Shown: piece by piece, positions 55,151 to 64,000 of the stretch | How positions within the stretch are numbered: position 1 is the stretch's first letter | Layout: every line of letters begins with the position of its first letter | Origin: Proales similis | Lineage: Eukaryota; Rotifera; Eurotatoria; Ploima; Proalidae | Direction of reading: 5' to 3' | Assembly (NCBI GenBank): GCA_019059635.1 | Contig: JAGVRJ010000004.1 | Coordinates: 2,666,001 to 2,730,000 of the forward strand | Length of the DNA stretch: 64,000 bases | Notes under the pieces: model-generated | Databases searched by the model: none | Seen by the model: only the letters and a program-made list of their open reading frames with translations | What the model was told of the DNA's origin: nothing | Program-made: the position numbers and the translations under genes

Positions 55151-55671
55151 TTTGTTTCGGATATCGAATTTGGTAATTCAATAATTACTGACTTGAGTTT
55201 AACTTGCAACCAGCATTTTTATAGTCTGAGGCTTTCCTCAAATTATTAAACAGCTCTGAAAGTTCTCTAGGCAGCTAAGGGCAGAAAAATTGCTCGGCTT
55301 CTGGCGTCACTTGGTTGAGCTCGCTGAGTAAGTAATTTGTTCTTTTTTTCGACTTTTATTTACTTAATTGCGCTTTTTCTCGACCTGTGCCATCAAGAAT
55401 TCACCGAATTTCCTTGAAAATGATTTCACTAGTCGAAAAAATCTATCTGAACAAACAAGGCTTCGAAACAGCAAAACAAAGCAATTAGCTAGAATAAATA
55501 GGGGAAAGCAATAAGAATCAAGTGGCAGTCTTGAATGTTGCCGAGAGCTTTAAAGGCGATCGATTTCATGAAACATACAATGTCATTTTCTTTTTCTTGT
55601 CAGCAGGTAGAAACGAGCCGCTTTCTTTATTCAGAAAGAAAACCAAGTAAAAATAACAAGATGGCAGTTGC
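55151..55671. other. Promoter region of WP2 and 3' flank of the EF-hand-like gene
   Basis: Holds a minus-strand TATAAAAA at 55216-55223, 66 bp before the WP2 start. The rest is AT-rich without recognised features. Confidence 0.45.
55216..55223 (-). promoter_or_regulatory. TATA box of WP2
   Basis: TATAAAAA on the minus strand, 66 bp upstream of the WP2 start codon. Confidence 0.5.
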
Positions 55672-57283
55672 TCATTTACTCAACTGTCGGAATATTTCGG
55701 CTAAAGTTTTGTCGTCCGGCGCCGTCAGACCATTCCAGAGTGAGTCGCTGTATTTGATCAAATCTGGCGCCAGTCGACGCAGGCAGCTTTGAAACAGCTC
55801 CCGGTCGCGCTGTTTTATTTCTTCTCTTTTTAGCTCAATCCAGTTTGGCTGATCTTGGACTTTTCCTGGCTTGAAAGCCGGTGTCGCATTCAAAGAATTG
55901 AGCGATGCGGCGCTACTGCTTCGGTTCGCATGCCTTGAAAAGTCCGGATAGCGTTCTTTGCCTGTGTCGACTTTCGGAAGTTGCAATAAATTTGTTGACG
56001 ACTGACGCAAGTTTTCAAGGTCTAAATGAACAAAATTATTATTGACTTAGCATTGAAATTAGGATTGGAAAAAAAAAAATTTCATTTTGCTACCGTTCGA
56101 TGTTTTTAGCAAGGCGTTCTCGTTCTCAAGCGAGGAGAGAGCTTCTGCGACAGGCGCTGTTTGATAAAAACTGCTTTCATCTGAACTTGTTGTTGTTTTC
56201 GGCCTGTTTACATTCAATCTCTTGGCGGTGGCGCATTCACGTTCCTCCAAGAGCAGATTTCGTCTCGCCTGTGATAAGCTGCGATAATTCAGCCTTCCGA
56301 CGGCCTGCCCGCGCTTGTTGTGCTCTCCGATCACTTGCATCAGCTCTTCGATCATTGCCTTGTTTACTTTGAGTCGGCCTCGTTGCATTTCGCGTCTAAA
56401 GTCCGAATCTTTGGCCCACCAGTCTTTGATTTTGTCCAAATCGCGGAAAAAGTCAAGCAAGCGCCACTTGTTCTTGCGCAAGAACTCTTCAATGTGCTGC
56501 AGAGCCTCCGGAGTTGGCTGCTTGATGCTTGGCTTTGTGTCCATTTGAACTTTTCTTTTCCGCAACTTGCTCGTCTAAAGCCAAAAAAATCATTTTAACT
56601 CAAGTTCGGAACGAATGACCTTAATTGCTTGATTACGATCGGATCTGTTTGGGTTGACTTGTCAACGAACATCATGTGCGCCAGTATTCGCTTTTCTGCT
56701 TCGGTCAGATTTGCTTTTCGTTTAAGATAGTCCAAGTTCAAGTCGATTTTGTCCAGCGAGCGTCTGAGTTCGCGCCGTTTGTTCATCATTTCTTCGTAAG
56801 TTTGGTCTTTTTCATCGGCCTCTTTGTTGCTTTTGATTTCACCCCCTTCGTCGTGGAAGCAAGACCTTGGCTCCTACAAATTTAAAATCCAGCTTTGTTT
56901 AATCAATTGCGCTTGTTCAGGCCCTCACTCTAGGTTTGGTGCAAAAGTGAACTTTTTGCGGTAATTTAAAAGGTTCCTGAATGTCGTCTTGTCTGTATCT
57001 TGCTCTTGGTATCTTGGGCGCAATTATATGTCGAACTCGATCAGCCTTGACAAAGCCATATTTGCTCGCCAGGTTAAATACTCTGACCGGCCTTGAAGAG
57101 AAAAGTTTTTGTGAAAATTATTAACTTTGAATTAAAAGCCAGTATTCACCTCAAGTCGCGTTGTTTAAATTTCGCAATGAGCTCATTCATGGGCGTGAAG
57201 TAAATTTGCTCCGGATCGAACAAACGGTCCAAGTAGACGTTCGAGTCTGTGCTGGACGCTCGACTCGAATCAGGCTCGCTCAT
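55672..57283 (-). CDS. Unrecognised helical protein, possibly degenerate EF-hand (EFCAB-like)
   Basis: Exons 57283-57150, 57091-56929, 56873-56620, 56569-56094, 56021-55672; 458 residues if the exon 3-4 junction uses the GAG acceptor, the only one that keeps phase with the GTCATT donor. The protein is cytosolic, without signal peptide. N-terminal part: YFTPMNELIAKFKQRDLR then PVRVFNLASKYGFVKADRV. A coiled, charged middle includes DKSTQTDP. Then comes a helix-loop-helix-like stretch, LLDFFRDLDKIKDWWAK followed by LKVNKAMIEELMQVI, that resembles an EF-hand pair with lost calcium ligands. Cilium-linked EFCAB proteins share this style, but I cannot assign a family. Confidence 0.5.
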
Positions 57284-57747
57284 TTTGCGTTAACTTAAGA
57301 TCAAATGAGACCTTTGCCAATAAGCATCGCCACATTACACTTACATAATCAAAGGTGCTGAGTTCTGAAGATCGTCTCCATGGATATTGTCAACTATTGC
57401 TTGAAGCATTGACGCTCTAATAGACTTTGAATAAGCTTCATAAAAAAAAAGCTTATTTTAAGCATTTCTTCATCAAGGCTCTTCCTTTTGAAACTTGCTT
57501 GATGTTTGTTTAATTTTATTAAACTTTCTGCTCCTTTATTAAAATACTCGCAACCGCTTACTGTTGGCTGCTATAAAAATCAATATGAAACCAAATGTGG
57601 AGAAGAAAAGCTTGTTTAAGGGATAAAGGGCGCAAAATTAACAAAAGAGTTTAATATAAAAATTGATCGATGCGGACTAAAATTGAATTAGTCGACTCTT
57701 TTAAATCATTTTAGCAGTATCGGCCGAGAGGTTTTGCACGCTTCAAA
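57284..57747. other. Spacer and promoter of WE7
   Basis: AT-rich. It carries the WE7 TATA box at 57655. No gene recognised. Confidence 0.45.
57655..57661 (+). promoter_or_regulatory. TATA box of WE7
   Basis: TATAAAA about 90 bp before the WE7 start codon, followed by ATTGATCGATGCGG, which resembles the WE6 promoter. Confidence 0.45.
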
Positions 57748-59732
57748 ATGAGCTTTATGCTCTCAATATTCGGCTGCTTGCTTTTTATTTTCATGGCAGA
57801 GGCTGTACCGCATGGTAATGATCTTGAAACAGCTCTTTTGGATCTTAGGCATCTACAAGCATGATTTTTTTTAAGTGGCTGTGGTTCCCAAAGATTCAAC
57901 TGGAATTCAATTATGGGACGTCGAGGCCGGATTCCTCCAGATGACTTTACATCATCCTGCTCGAGTTCTAGCTCTCAAGTATCTGAGTGCTGGCCACTTG
58001 GCGGTTGGCTACGACTGTGGTGAAGTGCTCGTCTGGAACATAAACACGGGAGCTGAAGTTGCTACTTATGCTTCCAGCAGTGAAGTTCTAGCAGTTGAAG
58101 AGCTTGGCAATGGTCATGTTGTCTCGGGTCACAGAAATGGACAGATCTTCAGTTGGCATCACTCGCCAAACTTGATAAAAAATTATAACAATGATATTAC
58201 AAAGCTGTTTGCAGTCGATCTCGATCAAGTGGTGGTCGGAGATGAGGACGGAAATCTAATGATTTTCCGAGAGACAAGCAGCACGCCGGTTTACACAATT
58301 ACGGGGCTGAGCGACGAAGTGACAGTATTGAGTCACGTCGGCCAAGATCGAATAGCTGCTGGGGACAGGAATGGAGAAATTGTTATCTGGTCGCACAGCA
58401 CCCAAGTCAAACTGTGGAACAAACGACTTTATAATGATCGGGTTACTGACATTGTTGCCTTGAACAGCATGAGTATGGTGAGCAGTTCGTTCGACAAGAG
58501 GGTCGACATCATGAACATTGCGGACGGAAACAGTCAAAGTCAAGTTTGTTCAAGCAATCAAGCAGTGACGGACTTGGCTCTTCTGCCTGGAGGACGAATA
58601 GCCATTGCATCGCTGGATGGAAGGTTAAGAGTGGCCCAGTTCGGAAGCTCTATTTCGATCTCAATTTACAATCAACCAAGAGACAGAATTTACGGAGTAG
58701 TTTTGGCTACCCCTGATCTACTTGCCCTGATTGACGATGAACCTTCTGTGCATGTTTTTAATCAAGGCGATTTAAATTGGATAATGAAGTTGCGAAGCGG
58801 AAGCGTAGAGTATAGGATGATAGTTGCTCTGAATCATTTAGGTAAGCAAGAAATGGGAGGTTTGCGGTTTGAATGGTGAATTGAATTGACTCTGAAGAAA
58901 AACAACTCTTGGAGGAAATATTCGTTACAACAACTGTGATGACACCGGCAGCTACCAATTCAACTTTTGGGACAACAGCAGCTAGCAGTTCCACCTCTGG
59001 GGCAGTGCAGATGTTGCCTCCGCTAATTTCCTCAATAACTGGTGAGTCGAGAGAAGCGATCTGAACGATCTTTTTCTCTAAGCCGATCTAGCAAATCAAG
59101 CGTTCAAGATCGAACAGTTGGACAGTCAGTTAATTGCTGCTCTCCTCGAATCAAACGCTGACTTTTCGGTTTGCGTTGTGAACTGCACCAATGTAGGAAG
59201 CTGCTTTTACTCTGGATCCGAGTTTTCCTGCTTGTGCGAGCCTCATTACAGCGGAGACGCCTGCCAGCTGCATCTCCTCCAATGTGCTTCGAGTCCGTGT
59301 CTGAACAACGGGACTTGCCTCGATCTCATCAACGGCACCTCCTACTCTTACACGTGTGAATGCGGCCAGTACCACGAGGGAGCTAACTGTCAGCTAGAAG
59401 TCGATGTGTGCGCTGGAGTCACATGCTCCAATCATGGGGTGTGCAAGGCCAAAGACTTTGTGCCCGTCTGCGAATGCTTTTACATGTACGAGGGTGAGAA
59501 CTGTGAGATCGAGTCCGAACGGCAAAAAGTGGCCAAAGTTATCATCAGCACTTCCTCGACTGTAGCGATTGGATTCATGATATCTTTCGCAATAATTATT
59601 CTCGGGATGGATATCTTCAAATATTGTGGCCCAGAGAAAAGCAAAAAGACCAGAGCGAAGCCCAAGAACATTCAAATCAAGAAAAAGGTCGTTTTCAAGC
59701 CTGTCTATATCAATCAAACAAGAGATGCTTAA
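57748..59732 (+). CDS. WE7: WD40 propeller - linker - 3 EGF - TM receptor
   Basis: Exons 57748-57814, 57876-58841, 58898-59041, 59101-59732; 602 residues. Signal peptide MSFMLSIFGCLLFIFMAEA. The propeller is closely related to WE6 (VVPKDSTGIQLWDVEAG, LAVEELGNGHVVSGHRNGQIFSWH, GEIVIWSHSTQ, RVDIMNIADGN, VTDLALLPGGRIAIASLD). The linker is 48 residues, Thr/Ser-rich without tandem repeats. The EGF exon is near-identical to WE6 up to CEIESE; TM and tail differ (TVAIGFMISFAIIILGMDIF) and end KPVYINQTRDA. It stands apart from WE5/WE6 beyond WP2 and has no WSC-PKD partner downstream. Confidence 0.85.
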
Positions 59733-60103
59733 AACGCCGCTCTTGATTTAAATCCTGATTAATCAATTCATCATTTACTCACAATTTAGCTCGATTGGCC
59801 ATTTAACCAACTTTTTTGTTGTAGCTTTAAACAATTTGAAATTAAATAGAGTAAAAATAAGAATCATGAAGTATCTCTTTTTGAACAAAGGCATTTGGAC
59901 TTTTGGAGCGAAACAGCAAAAGAACTGAATTGATACACGGGCACACAGTCTATTATGCCGTGAGTGAGTAAGATGAAAATTTTAAAGTCGAAGGGAGAGA
60001 GCGCGCTGTAGACAGAGTGTTTTGCACACGGCATGCATTTGTGCGCGCGCGCGCGTTCTATTTGACGCTGAATCAGAGCCGCAATTGAAGTAAATCAAAG
60101 ACA
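59733..60103. other. Spacer upstream of TOP3B with (GC)n tract
   Basis: Contains the alternating GC tract at 60042-60055 about 50 bp before the TOP3B start. No TATA box is obvious and no other gene is seen. Confidence 0.45.
60042..60055. repeat. (GC)n alternating tract
   Basis: GCGCGCGCGCGCGC, seven GC steps preceded by GT: a sequence able to adopt Z-DNA, in the proximal promoter or 5' UTR of TOP3B. Confidence 0.85.
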
Positions 60104-62896
60104 ATGATTGTGTTTATGGTGGCGGAAAAGCCCTCGCTGGCGCAGAGCATCAGCAAGATTCTTTCCAATGGGCAAATGTCCACTCGGAAAGGCTTCAACA
60201 ACGCGTGCAGTGTCCATGAGTGGTCTGGCCGTTTCATGAACATGTCGTGCAGATTCAAAATGAGCTCGGTCTGTGGTCATGTGATGAGTCTTGATTTCAC
60301 TGCCAAATACAACAACTGGGACAAGATAGACCCGGTAGGCATCTCCATTTGATCGTAGCACTTGCCTCAACTCGACTGGGCAAACTTCACCAGGCGGAAC
60401 TGTTTAAAGCCGACACTGTGAAAAAAGAAGCAAGTCCCGGGCTGAAGATGCCAGCGTTTCTGGAAAAAGAGGCTCGAGGCTGCGACTATTTGGTGCTGTG
60501 GCTCGATTGCGATCGAGAAGGAGAGAACATTTGCTTTGAGGTCATCGACTCTGTCAGACATGCCATGAACAGGCCCAACGACGATGTAAGCTCATAACCA
60601 GTCAGCCGAGTCAGAGCTCTTAACTCACAACCGTGAACGAGAGTAGAAGTGCATTCTGAGAGCCAAGTTCAGCTCGATCACTGACCAAGACATCCGCAAA
60701 GCGATGAATTCGCTCGTTTATCCCGACAAGAATGAGTCGCTGTCGGTGGATGCGCGTCAAGAAATCGATTTGCGCATTGGCTGTGCGTTCACTCGCTTCC
60801 AAACTCGCTTCTTTCAGGGCAAATACGGCGATTTGGACAGTAGTCTTGTGAGCTATGGTCCGTGCCAAACGCCCACCCTCTCCTTCTGTGTGCAGCGAAT
60901 GGACAAAATAAACTCGTTCAAACCAGAGACGTACTGGTATCTGGATGTAGAGCTCGAGCATCCTGAAACTGGACGCAAATTTTCTGTCAAATGGTCGCGG
61001 GTGCATCTATTTGAGCGTGAAATTGTCTACATGTTCTACAACCACCTCAAGCCTCAGTCTCAGGCGATTGTCACCAACGTGAGCCTTCAGCAAAAGTCCA
61101 AGCCACGGCCAATAGCCCTCAATACGGTCGAATTGCTCAGAGCGGCCAGTTCAGGCCTCGGCATGAGCCCGATGCATGCAATGCATACAGCCGAGCGTCT
61201 TTACACTCAAGGCTACATCAGCTATCCAAGAACAGAAACAACTCAGTACGCGCCAAATTTCGACTTCAAACAAGTTATCAAGCAGCAGACTCAGAGCGCC
61301 ATGTGGGGCCCGTTTAGCGAACGTCTACTTGCCGGTGAAATGCAAGCGCCCAAAAAGGGCACCGACGTTGGTGACCACCCGCCCATCACTCCGACCGCAT
61401 TTGCCACCCCTGACATGGTCGGAGGAGGAGATGCTTGGCGTCTCTATGAATTCGTAACTCGACACTTTCTTGCCACTGTGAGTTTGTTGAATTTTACATT
61501 TTTGTCTGCTTCGCTGGTTTCATTAACTGACTACTTTGAAGTTGAGTCCCGATGCCAAGTACGAAGAGCTCACAGTCAAGATTCAGATCGGCGACGAAGA
61601 ATTCACGGCCAGTGGAACCAATGTCATATCAAAAGGCTGGACTGAACTAATGAGCTGGAAGCAAATGGAAAACAAAGAAATGCCCAGTTTGAGAAAAGGC
61701 GATCGTCTCGCAATCGCCAATGTGAGTATTCTTTGAAGCATTTCTATTCTGTCATTCCTTCTCATGCTGAAATCCGAAAGATGAAAATTTCCGATCGCCT
61801 GACCTCACCTCCTGACTATCTCACCGAGAGTGAGCTGATTTCGTTGATGGAGAAACATGGCATTGGAACTGACGCTTCCATTCCGGTGCACATAAACAAC
61901 ATTTGTGAGAGGAATTACGTGAAACTTGAGAAAGATCGAAGACTGGTGCCCACAAAGCTCGGAATCGTTCTGGTCCACGGATACGAACGAATCGATCCGG
62001 AGCTTTGTTTGCCGCAAATGCGATCACAAGTAGAGCAACAGCTGAATCTGATCGCAGTCGGCAAGGCAAATTACAGGGATGTGCTCAGACATACTCTGAA
62101 AATTTTCGAGCAAAAATTTCACTTTTTTGTGCAAAACATCGGCTTCATGGACTCGTTGTTCGAAGACTCTTTCTCGCCGCTGGCTGCTTCCGGTCGACCA
62201 ATGAGCCGTTGCGGTAAATGCCGCCGCTATATGAAACTGATTGAGAGCAGGCCTCAGCGACTTTATTGTGAAACTTGCCGCGACACTTACAGTCTTCCCA
62301 ACAACGGAACAATCAAACTTTACAAAGAGCTCAAATGCCCCCTTGACGACTTTGAGCTCTTGATTAACTCAGTGGACAAGAACACGAACAATCCATTTTG
62401 CCCGTACTGCTACAACAATGCGCCATTTCCCGACATGGCTGCTGGGTCCGCATGCAAGAACTGCTCTCATCCGACTTGTCCTCACTCGTTCATTTCGCTC
62501 GGAATCTCAAAGTGCTTCGAGTGCGAACAAGGCATTTTAGTGCTCGAGCCAAGCGGCGCTCCAAAGTATCGTGTCATATGCAATCGATGTGAAGTAAACA
62601 TAAAAATGCCATCAACGGTGAACAAACTGGAGGTCACAGAGAAAGCATGTGACAGCTGCGGAGCTAAACTCTTCGCTGTCACTTATCTGCAGGACAAAAC
62701 CCCGCTGGAAGAGGGCAAGGTCAAGACCAAGGCGTGTTTGTTCTGCGAGCCTTCCTTCAAGGCTCAACTCGAAGCCTACATTAAAACAGCCAACAGCAAG
62801 GCCAATTCAAATTCGGCAGGGCCTCGTCACTCAGGAGCCAGACGAGGCGGACGGTCAGGTGCACCGAAGCACAATAAATTTCGGGGAAAAAAATAA
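60104..62896 (+). CDS. TOP3B: DNA/RNA topoisomerase 3-beta
   Basis: Exons 60104-60334, 60394-60585, 60650-61477, 61542-61721, 61781-62896; 848 residues, near the human length. Type IA topoisomerase that passes single strands of DNA or RNA, working with TDRD3 on mRNPs and R-loops (family knowledge). Toprim domain: FMVAEKPSLAQSISKIL and YLVLWLDCDREGENICFEV (DxDxE metal site). Core: SVDARQEIDLRIGCAFTRFQT, SYGPCQTPTLSFC, active-site tyrosine in GYISYPRTETTQY, GDHPPITPT, and PPDYLTESELISLMEKHGIGTDASIP. The C-terminal part has several Cys pairs (CGKCRRYM, CPYCYNN, CDSCGAKL) and a short Arg/Gly tail (ARRGGRSG) like an RGG box. Confident. Confidence 0.96.
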
Positions 62897-63190
62897 GTCT
62901 CAAATAAAATATATCTATTCTCCCGACGGTCCAAAGCCCTTTTTTTTATTCACATTGCGCTCCTCCTTACCGGTCTCTGCTGACTTGACAGTGCCATGAA
63001 AGAGTTTTTAAACTTAGCCCTGCCGATTGGATTCGATCACAATCGAGTTAAAAGCAGTTTGGAGTGGACAATTTGAATAATCGCTATTATGCAAGGGTGA
63101 ATGATGTTACTTAAAATTTGCTGTCTTGTTCAGTCAAGTTGATTTCACATTTCTAAATTGACTTGTTTCTCTCCTTTTCGATTCAGAAAA
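62897..63190. other. Gap between TOP3B and eIF2D
   Basis: Holds the TOP3B polyA signal (AATAAA, 62903-62908) and the eIF2D 5' region. Nothing else is seen. Confidence 0.5.
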
Positions 63191-64000
63191 ATGTTCACTC
63201 GCGAGCTTAAGGTTCGATCCAGCAACCAGATTAAGTCGTCGGAAAAGTGAGATCTCATCACCATCCCTCTCTTTGTCCCTTGAAAACTTACTCGCTTCTC
63301 AACTTAGGAAAGGCTTGCTGAAGGACGTTTGCGAACAGTACGAAGGCAAAGTAGATGAGGAAAGTCTGCGTCAACTTATCAACCCAAAGACCAGTGAAAT
63401 CACATTGAACAAACTAACCACCTATGACTCTACTGACTTGGTTGCTTATGTTGTGGACAAGGTTCCTTACTTTTTCAGATACGAAAAGGACAAGGCTCTC
63501 TACCCGACCGGTAAGAGGTCTTTGTCAATCGACTTTGTTTAGTTTTTAATCGGCTTTTATTACTGGCAAGTTTACTTTCTATGGAAGTATCCGGACCTCT
63601 TGCCGAAAATATTCACGCCCAAGCCGGTGTTCAACAAGTTGCTCAACGGTGCAGGTAAAACTTCTCGCGCACTTGATTTGCGGTGATGTGACTCGGTTTT
63701 CGAATCTTCGCCTAAAGACCTCATGCTGCCCGGAGTGGTCACACCTGGACCAGTAGATCTCTACACATTCAAACATTTGAGTAAAAATCAACTGTGCAGC
63801 GTCTGCTTAGTCGGAAACGAGTAAGAGGAAAGAAAAGAAATTCGAAGACCAAGAGAAGCTTAAGCTCGATGCTACAGTGCGCCAATTGCAGTCGGTACCA
63901 CTTACTTATCGGGCGAGGACATGTACATGAGCGGAATGAAAGGAAAAGGCGTCAGAATTCTGCATATTTACCAGGACCAACTTTGGGCCTTGGGCGACAA
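63191..64000 (+). CDS. EIF2D: Translation initiation factor eIF2D (ligatin), 5' part
   Basis: Exons 63191-63246, 63308-63510, 63571-63654, 63718-63820 and 63877-64000 (continues off the window). eIF2D delivers or releases tRNA at the 40S P-site independently of GTP and recycles post-termination 40S subunits in the cytosol. Seen: MFTRELKVRSSNQIKSSEKK, then the DUF1947-type N-terminal fold ending YFFRYEKDKALYPT, VYFLWKYPDLLP, DLMLPGVVTPGPV, and the PUA domain start DAPIAVGTTYLSGEDM with MKGKGVRILHIYQDQLWALGD. Order and spacing follow animal eIF2D. The SUI1 and SWIB domains would lie beyond base 64000. Confidence 0.92.

Overview
The window is nuclear DNA of a small metazoan with a compact genome. 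Genes lie on both strands, introns are short (about 50-480 nt) with GT-AG ends, polyA signals are AATAAA, and the conserved genes are animal genes: GCLC, ACSF3, ERCC1, TMEM203, a Rac-type GTPase, TOP3B and eIF2D. A GH18 chitinase with a CBM14 peritrophin domain fits an ecdysozoan (arthropod, perhaps a mite). The species cannot be named from the sequence. Exon coordinates below were built by hand from splice sites and reading phase. In every multi-exon model the exon lengths sum to a multiple of three (GCLC and eIF2D run off the window).

0-21 kb, ordinary genes, all on the minus strand: GCLC (3' end outside the window), a CS-domain protein, an aerolysin-fold-like protein, an unrecognised one-pass membrane protein, two tandem ACSF3-like acyl-CoA synthetases sharing a converted 3' exon, ERCC1, TMEM203, a nine-exon secreted chitinase and a small N-myristoylation-type protein. 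The spacers between the first genes are long and rich in GA/CT/CA microsatellites.

21-60 kb, an accessory cluster. Seven genes (called WE1 to WE7 here) encode an unusual architecture: signal peptide, a WD40 beta-propeller in one exon, a Thr/Pro/Ser-rich linker, three EGF-like repeats, one transmembrane helix and a short basic tail ending in K-x-V-Y-(V/I)-N. WE3 has two propellers. WE5 has lost most of its propeller. Two further genes (WP1, WP2) join a closely related EGF-TM cassette to large ectodomains made of repeated WSC-WSC-WSC-PKD units. Nearly all module boundaries are phase-1 introns. Embedded among them are two related orphan 7TM receptors, a beta-1,4-galactosyltransferase, a Rac-like GTPase, and two unrecognised intracellular proteins. 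WE5+WP1 and WE6+WP2 are two copies of one segmental duplication.

60-64 kb: TOP3B and the 5' part of eIF2D, both plus strand.

The most interesting content is the WE/WP cluster: predicted cell-surface proteins with extracellular WD40 propellers, divergent ectodomains, a homogenised EGF-TM cassette and a conserved tyrosine motif in the WE tails. This looks like a lineage-specific recognition or adhesion receptor family. Its function is not shown by the sequence.
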